DNA from: CASPLG01 sp965120375
Lineage (GTDB): Bacteria; Bacillota; Clostridia; Oscillospirales; Acutalibacteraceae
DNA: 64,000 nt
Direction of reading: 5' to 3'
Assembly (NCBI GenBank): GCA_965120375.1
Contig: CBCPMW010000007.1
Coordinates: forward strand, 1 to 64,000
This document shows positions 26,474-35,400 of this stretch, one piece after another (the first letter of the stretch is position 1; the number at the start of each line of letters is the position of its first letter). The notes beneath the pieces were generated by a model. That model searched no databases. It was not told the DNA's origin and saw only the letters and a program-made list of their open reading frames with translations. A program made the position numbers and the translations under genes.

Positions 26474-29400
26474 ATGGATAGACCCTCTTTTAATCCAATC
26501 AAAAAATTAATAGGTTTATTTTTTGTTATATTTTTTCTAGCTGTTTTTGGTAAAGGACTGACTACAGAAAAGTATTTTTGTGAAGGAGAAAGAAGCATAA
26601 GCGAAGATTTATTTTCACTTGGAACTAGTGCACTTAAACGTTCGTGGGGAGAAACCTTTATAGATGGAAACTCTAATGTAGTTGAATCTGGAAGCGGGTT
26701 AAATACAATAGTGAATTTTGGTAAAGATTCCGATTCAAATGAAATCAAATGGTGGATAGCAGACAAAAACGAAGAATACATGACTCTTTATGCTACAGAG
26801 CCAGTTGAGTATGGAAATTTTAACACTTATTTAGAAGGTCTAGACAAAAGGGGAAACTATTCCCAAATAGAAGCAAACAACTGGGTTACAAGCGCTGCCA
26901 GAGCTTTTTTTGGCAGAAATCAAGGCGATTATCCCGGGAATATTGATACCAGAACAGGTGTTTGGGATTCAACATCCGAGGGGAATAAAAGCCCTTTTGA
27001 GGAGAAATATTTTACTGACGAAATGCTTTTAAAAATTAACCCTAAAAATATTATAACATACAACTATAAAGGGGAAGAGTTTTCGTCCAAAGATAGATTT
27101 TGGCTTCCTTTATTGGTTGGAGGAAACAGTTTAGAAAAAAATGTTTTAAGTTTAAGACCAGACAGTAAACTAAACTACGAAGACTTAAATTCAGATAAGC
27201 TTTTGGTTCCTTCTAAATATTTAAAAGGTAAAAACATCTGGACGAGAAGGGTGTCAGGTGAAAATATTTTATGTTATGAAAATTTGAAGGAAAAAGAAGT
27301 TTTAGTAACCGAGACAAGGGGCTATAACCCGGTTATGCAGATGAGTCTAAAAGGAATAAGCTTTGTTTCTGTTTTTCAAGCAGAAAAAAGTAGTTCGGAC
27401 GGTATTTTTAAACATTTAGATGAAGATAAAAGAAGAAATTATTATCTAAAATATGGTCCAGTTGGAAGTGCGTACGTAAAGCAGGAAGAGGATATGAGAG
27501 TTTCGTCTAGTATGAAAGTATCTTTTTATCTAGAGGAAGAAAGCGCATATCTATCAGCACTTCTTTTTAATAAAAATACGTCGGAAGTGTTTTGTGCTTC
27601 AAAATACATAGAAAAGAGTAATAATGGCGAAACTTACTTAGATTTATCTGAAGTTGCAGCGGGTAACTACGAGATTAAACTTTGGATAGAAATTCCGGAA
27701 GAAGGAGATAGAGGTATATGTAGAGTTTCGGAAGTCGTATCCTTTTCCCTGCTTAGAGGATACGAAGTTAAGTTTGAAAAAGCTGAAAATATAAGGTTTT
27801 TTAGTAAAAATAATGAAGAACTTACTGAAAAATCTATCATTCTAGACAAAGGTGAAGTTTTAGAATACTGCGCAAATGTAGATGAAAATTATAATATGAG
27901 CCAAATAAGAACTACTCTTGCTAAATCCGACAGTGGAGATGTCGGTGTAACTTTAAATCCAGTTGGAGTAAGTTCGGCCGAAGATACAGAAAACGATTTA
28001 GTTGAACCTTTAACAGTTGGAGGTGCAATAATTACTGAAGGGTTTGATAATGTCGTTTATGAACTTCGTGCGCAGAAAAATTACTGGTATTACCAAATAT
28101 CAGACTTAGAATCCGATGTAAAAGTTCTTACTACCGGAGCAGAAGAAGAAAACATGTATTATATTTTTGTTTCAACTGATATGAAAAAATTTATCGATTC
28201 CTTCAGTATAAATGGCAACCAAGTTGATTTAACTTCGGATCCAAGTCAGCTTTATTCCACAGAAGAAAATATAAATCTCGAATTTGTTCCAAAAGATGAA
28301 TATGATCTTTCTGATTTAGCCTTAAAGATTGTACCGTCAAGCTGGGTTGAACAGCTAGAGGAAGATGGGAGCGAATACGATTCAGTTAAAGAGAGTTGTA
28401 GGGAAAAGTTTGAAGAGATGGACAAAACAGAATTTATAAAAGGTGACGACAATAAGTATACCTACAGCAATTTTTCGCTTAAAGATTTTAATTCCGATGT
28501 ATATATATTTGCAGAAGGGTTTAGAATTAAAAAATATATAGTTTCGTTTAAAGGTTCAGGAGAGATTTCAGATATTTTCGATGTTGGAAAAATGTGTGTT
28601 GTAAAAGACGGTCAGGAGACGCAAATTTCCCAAGCAGGATATGAATTTGAATACGGAAAAACATCGGAATTAAGGTATTATTTAGATGAAAGATATGAGG
28701 CTGAAAATAGCGTGCTTACACTTGAGGATGGAGATAGAACTTTTACTGCTATGAGCCAGGAGTTAGATGATGAAACTGGAAGAACACGTTTCGATTGGAC
28801 GAATTTTACTGCGGTAAGTGACTCGACCATTGCTATAAAGACCATAAATAAAAAAGCAGATCTTGAAGTTAAATTTTCAACTGAAGGTTTTGATTTTGAT
28901 GATATTTTTGATATAGAAGTAGAAAGCGAAAGTGGAACTAAAGATACTGTATATTATGGGTGTAACTATAAATTTAAAGTAACACCTAAAGACGGATATA
29001 GATGGTCAAGTGACAGCGGTGTAAATGTTAATATATTTGGAGCTGGTGAATGTACTTCGATAGCAGACGGAGACTCTTATAATGTAGTTATAAGGTCAAA
29101 TGACGGACAAGGTTTAAGAGAGGATCTTGAAATCAAGCTTACTGGAATAGAAGAAGTATCAGAAGAAGAAAAAAAGTATACTGTTACATTTAAGAACGAA
29201 ACAAGTTCTCAAATAAGACTGTATCAAGCTGTTGAATCAGGATTTTATCGTACCAGGCAAGCGAGTGAAAACGCAAATATAACAGTAGATAAAGCTTTCA
29301 GTTTCGATCCTACAAGTTCTTCTGCGAAGTCTACAGATTCAATTGTGTTTGATAAGGATAAAACAAATAGTTCGATTGTGGAAAACGGGGAGAATTATGA

Positions 29401-32400
29401 TATCAATTTTTCATTTTATGCTCAGCAAGATATAAATTTAAGCGACGTGGATACTCAGTTCCAAGATTTAACTCAAGAAAAAGGAACAATTGAGTGTAAA
29501 GATGTAAAATTTGAGTTTTCTTCACCTTCTGTTACTTTGCATAAAGAGGAAACTGAAACTACAATAGAGCTAAGTTTAAATGAGGTTTCATGTAGCGGAA
29601 CTTTAAAAACAAGTTCGGGAGAATACCAAGGTAAGTTTACTTTTTCATCTAGCGATACTGTTTCTTTGAAAGTAAATGTTACCTGGGATAGTTCATCTTA
29701 TAAAATAGATAGTGTAACATTAGAAGACTTAGAACAAGTTAAAAGCACGTCGAGTACTATAAATTATAGTATAAAAGAAGTTGCATTTACGCCCGACAGT
29801 TTAGATAGTTTAGATAATTTTAGTATAGACTTAGAAACTGAAGAAAAGAGCGATTACGTTACACTTCCAGAGGCATTCTCGAGCACCATACCAGAAGTTA
29901 GTGTAGATGAATCAAAAGGTCCAGTTGTAAAGGGCGAAGTTTCTACAAAGTTAAATTTAAAACAGCAAGTTGAAAAAATAAAACTAAATTTCAAGAAAGA
30001 TATATGTCTTAAAAATTCAGATTTAGAGCTCGATTTTGATTTAGACACTACTGCAACGGCTGAAAGTTTAGAAAAGACAGTTACAAAACCTTACGAGATT
30101 AGCTGGATGTTTAACGGTTATACCAGCCTTATAGATTCTGATCAAACAAAGAGGGTATACAGGGGGAAAGTTGCGTTTGATGACACTGTAGAATATAAAT
30201 TTAAAATTGATATTGACGAAACAGTAATTGATAATGAGCAAAAGTTTACAGAAGAAAATAGTGAAAAAGCTGCAATTTATAAACTTAAGCTGGTTGATAG
30301 TTCAGATGAATCAGAGCAAGATGATGGATTTTATGTAACGGTTAGTGTTCACTATAAACAAGTAGTAGTAATAGATTTTAATCTAAAAGTTGACCAAGAT
30401 CAGAATCAGGCCGAGTATTTAGGAACAGTCGCTCCAACGGTTTCTAAATCTGATGATTCTGTAGGAAGTGTAGAGTTTAAAAGTATTGGTCTTTCCGGAG
30501 AGGAATGTGTAAGTGCAGAAGTGTATAGAGTTGTTGAAAGAGGCAAGGCTATAAGCAACTTAGATGATCAAGGTCAAATAGATGGCGAAAATCAATTAAT
30601 TTTCGACCTTTCTGGTGACGAGATAATTGCAAATGGAGAAACTATAGAGAAAAATGAAATGTTAATATGGGCAGACAGAACTGATCTTGCGTCTGTAATG
30701 GGGGACTCGACTGCACTTGCTAAGATTTTTTCAGGTGACATAGAAATTCAGACTGATTATGAAATTCAAGGAAATGATTCAAATAAAGCTTTAGATAATA
30801 TATTTAAAATTTCTGAAGTTTCTTCTGATGCTGAGATTTTAATTCTAAAAGACTCGAGGAAATTAGTAAGAATACAGGGTGATTCAGATATAAAGTTGGC
30901 TGATGCAGTGAAAATTTATAAAACGTCGGGATCTTCAACTTCAGAAATAGACACGGAAGATTCTACGGGTCTTATTTTTAATCAAAATGATGAGCTTTCT
31001 ATAAAGATTAGTGAAAAAGAAGGATATGACATATCTGATGTTGAAGTAAAATACAAAAAAGGAGATGAAGCCGAAACGACTGCAAATAAAACAGATGATA
31101 CCTGGTCTATAGGAACAGTCGACGACGATATAGATATCGTAATTTACGGGGTTAGCTTTAGTAAAGTAAAATTTGAATATCCACAGATAGAAGGACTAGA
31201 AATCTACGATTTGTGGGATTCTTCAAAAGAAGATAAAAGTGGGAAAGAAGAGAAAGTTGAAATTGGCGGATCTAAATCGATAGTAATCCGGCAAAGTCAA
31301 GAAAATGCTGAGAAAAAACAGTTTACAGATACCAAGGATTATAATTTTCTAACTTTAACAGATAGTAAATCAGCAAAAATTACAAATATAGCTGACTTTA
31401 GTGACGGAGAACTTATAGGTTATACTGTAACTGTAAGTAATATTTCACTAGATACATCCTTTTCTGTTGCAAACAGCGAACTTTTACCTTCCACTAGAAC
31501 CTATGATGTTATTTTAAACTATCCATCGACAATAGTTTTTAACTGTTTTGTAAACGATATAGCTGTTCAGAATGTTTCTTCAGAAAAAATTACGGTAAGC
31601 TGTGGAGACACTGTAAAATTTACAGTCAATGAAATGCCAGGATATAGCCATGAAAGTATTAATGTAAAAAGTGACAGTGAAGATATAGAAGAAACAACGG
31701 AAGAAATTGACGGAGAAGAACAAAAAGTTTATGTCTTAAAAGATATAAAAGGTGACAGAGGTGTTTTAATTACGGTTCAAGGTGAACTTAGCAGGGTTAA
31801 ACATTATGTTAAGTTTGACTGGTTAAATACAGGAAGTTCTAATGTAGGTCTTTTAGAAGATGCTATAACTGTTGAAATGCAAGGAAGAGACGACAATTTT
31901 GTAAATTGTGGTGTACCGGTTTATTATGGTGAGGATGTAAAGTTCTATATTACAGTTTCTGAAAATTATAGCAAAAGTGTTGACAATATGAAAATTACTG
32001 TAGAGTCAGGGGACATTCAACTTTCTGAAATTAGTAGTGAATCAAACCTTTCAAAAAGAAAATATGCTTACAAGACAGTTTCAGGTGTAACGTCAGACGT
32101 AGATTTAAAAATAGATGGACTAGAGAAAAATGTTGTAATTTTAAGGTTTGCATCTGAAGATGCAAAAGTTAAAAGTTTAGATGATGATCAAGATATAACT
32201 GATGGTCAGCAAAAGCTTGGGCAAGGAGATTCGTTTAAGTTTTATGTAGAAGTGCCTGATAACTATGAAATCTCCTCTATAGAAGCCATAAAATCTTCTT
32301 CGACTGGAAGTTATATAAGCTACAATAAAATTTCTGAGATTGATGAAAGTGAAGCTTCCGGGAAACAAAATGCATATATAATAGAAAATTTATACGGAGA

Positions 32401-35400
32401 CATAATAATTCAAATTGAAGTAAAAATTATTACTCATGTTATTTCGTTTGCAGAGGGGGAAAAAGGTTCTCTTACTGGGGACGATATAGATGCTGATAAA
32501 TTTAAAGTTAAAAGTGTTAAGGGTACAGAAGCGCAAAAAATAGATGAATATAGCATTAAAGCTCCTCATGGTGAAATAGTTAATATAACCTTTGAATTTA
32601 CAAAAAGGTTTGATAAATTTGACGGAGGCAAAACTTCTGGAGGTACTTCAGGAGTAGGTAGTATCACGCTAGAGGATTTGTCAAATGGCGACACGCTTAA
32701 AAACTTTATCAGAGACAGTGATTCTAATGAACTTCAAATTACAGGAGTGTTTTATGGGGAAAACACTGTAAAATTAGAAAATTTTGAAGTTAACGAATAT
32801 GAGATTGAATTTCCAGAAGAAAGGGAAGGATATGCTCTTTACACTGCAGAAAAAGACCAAAGTTCTGGAGTAGATTCTTTTGTTGTGGGAAGTGAAATGG
32901 CAAGTTCTGATCTTGGAACCGTTAAAGATAGCGAAACTTATGCATTTTTTGTAAAGTCTATGGACGGAGGATTTGATTATGAAGCGTCCGTCGTAACAGC
33001 TGTATCTTCAGATGGAACAAGAGAAACACTTGAGCCTTACGAAGACAAAGATGGTTACTTGTTATACACAATAAAAAAAGTTTACAGAGATATAAGTATA
33101 GAGATAGAAGCTAAAAGACAGAAATTTGAAGTGCGGCACGAAGGTTATAAATGCTCATTTTTCTATCTAGGATACAATGGATCTGAAGATGTTTTATATC
33201 CTTTAGAAAATAATAAAACACCATCAGGAGTGGAAGCTGGAGAATCTTGGACATTTTATGTTAAAGCTGATACTGGATACGATATAACAAATTCTACAGC
33301 TATCAGCAGTGCAGGAAACACAGTTTCAGATAAAGGAATTGTAACCGGAATCCCAGAGTGGACAGATTCGGGAGTAAGCCAGGACAAAACTTCATTTTCC
33401 TATAAAAAGTTTACAGTAGATTCTGTTAATATGGATACGACAGTTCTAGTTTCGAATGTAAGTACGAAGGAATACAAAATAGAATTTGAGTTAGATTCTA
33501 GCTTGGAAATCAGCGAAAGTATAAACGATATACTTAGTATATACGACGAAAATGGAAATGAATTTTCATTTGATACAGGGACAAAAAGGCTATATGGAAG
33601 TGCCCAGCATTTTTCTCGATTTAAATTTAAAACAATTTTTGCTGATATATATAATAAGAATACTCCAAGTTTCGAAATAACTGTGGACAACCAGGATATA
33701 TCTTCTGATGATTTAGGCACAATAGAAAGGGATGATTCAGACGAGTACTGGGAGATAAAAGAAGAAACTATAAACAAAGGTTATGATTTAGTTATTAAAA
33801 TTGGGAATGTAGGTATAAATCAGTACTCAGTTTCGTTTGTAGGCAAAGGTGTAAATTTTGACGATAGTAAAGGTAATCCTATTTCTGTGTGGGATGAGCA
33901 GACTCAAAAGCAAGTTATGACTGAAAATACACAAACAATACAGCATTTAACTGGAGAACTTGTGTTTAGAGTAAGAGAAAATAAAAGTGACGGTTATACT
34001 ATAGATGATGGGATTGAGGTTACCGCGAAAAATGGTAATATAATGAGCAATTACTCTGAAGGTACATCAAGTGGCGAAAAATACCGAGAATACACGCTAA
34101 AAAATGTTACAGCTGATACAATAATAACTGTAGATGGAGCAAAATCAGTGTATTATACTATAGATTTTAAGACGGATCTAAATGGTAGCGCGGATGCAAC
34201 CTCTGATCCTCCTGTTGGGCTTAAAATTTTAGACACTGAAGGAAAAGATATTTCTACTGGAATAAGGACCACTAATGCAAGTAATGTTAAGTTTGCGGTT
34301 GTACTGGATTCGCAGTATTCAAGACTTAGTCCGTCTGTGTACATAAACTGGGGACAAGATGGACAAGAAGAACTGACTGAAGTTGACGGATACTATGAAA
34401 TTAAAAATGTTAAAAAAGATGAAACTGTTATGATACGCGAACTTTCAGGGAACTATAACTCTTATGAACTCAAGATTGTCGAAAATACAGATTATGAAAA
34501 AGTGGATTTTTTGGACTCAAACTGGCAGGTCATACAGAGTGCCAAAATAACTCATGGAGGAAGCTACAATTTTAAAATACGTCCTAAAGATGGGTACCGA
34601 GTATCTCAGGCAACTGTGAAAGCTACAAACTGTGATATGACTTACTCTAGGGATAGTACTGATAGTGAAAGTTTAGACGTAAACCTTTCAAATGTAATTG
34701 ATGATCCTGAAGTTACTGTAAGCGATGTGTCTTTAAAAATTTATACTGTTGATTTTAGTTTCACTTTAACTGACGGTAGTGCTACAGATTCAGAGGCAGC
34801 TAAAATATATGCATACGGATCGGATAGAGACATAACAAGTGGTACTTCTGTAAATTATCAAAAGGATCTCAAGTTCCGTATTACACTCGGTGAGGGTTAC
34901 AGTAATTCCACTGTAACAGTTAAATATAAAAATACAGATGGAACCGGAGCAGAAAAACAAGTAAATGCTTCTGCAGGATATTATAAAATTGAAAATATTA
35001 TGAGTGACATAACAATTGATATAGGAAATCTGAGTAAAAATAAGTACAGTGTAAGGCTTGTTATGTCAGATAGTGAAGCGGCCAATGTTAAAATATATCA
35101 TAATGACCAAGAAGTTAGCCCAAATGTGGTTATTTCTGATGCAGTTGAATATGGAGGAAGTTACGAATTTAGAATAGAAACTCTTGCAGGATACAATTTA
35201 GATAAGTTAACCGTTACGACAAAGGATGCGGATGTTTCAGTAAGTTCTACAACGACAACGGAAGCAGATGTAGTGCTTTCGAATATAAAAGGGAACTTAA
35301 GTGCCGTAAACATATCTGGGATAAATGAGGATCAATTTACAATTTCATTCCCTGATATTGAAAATATTACTGTCTATGATGAAAATAGCAAAGATGTAAC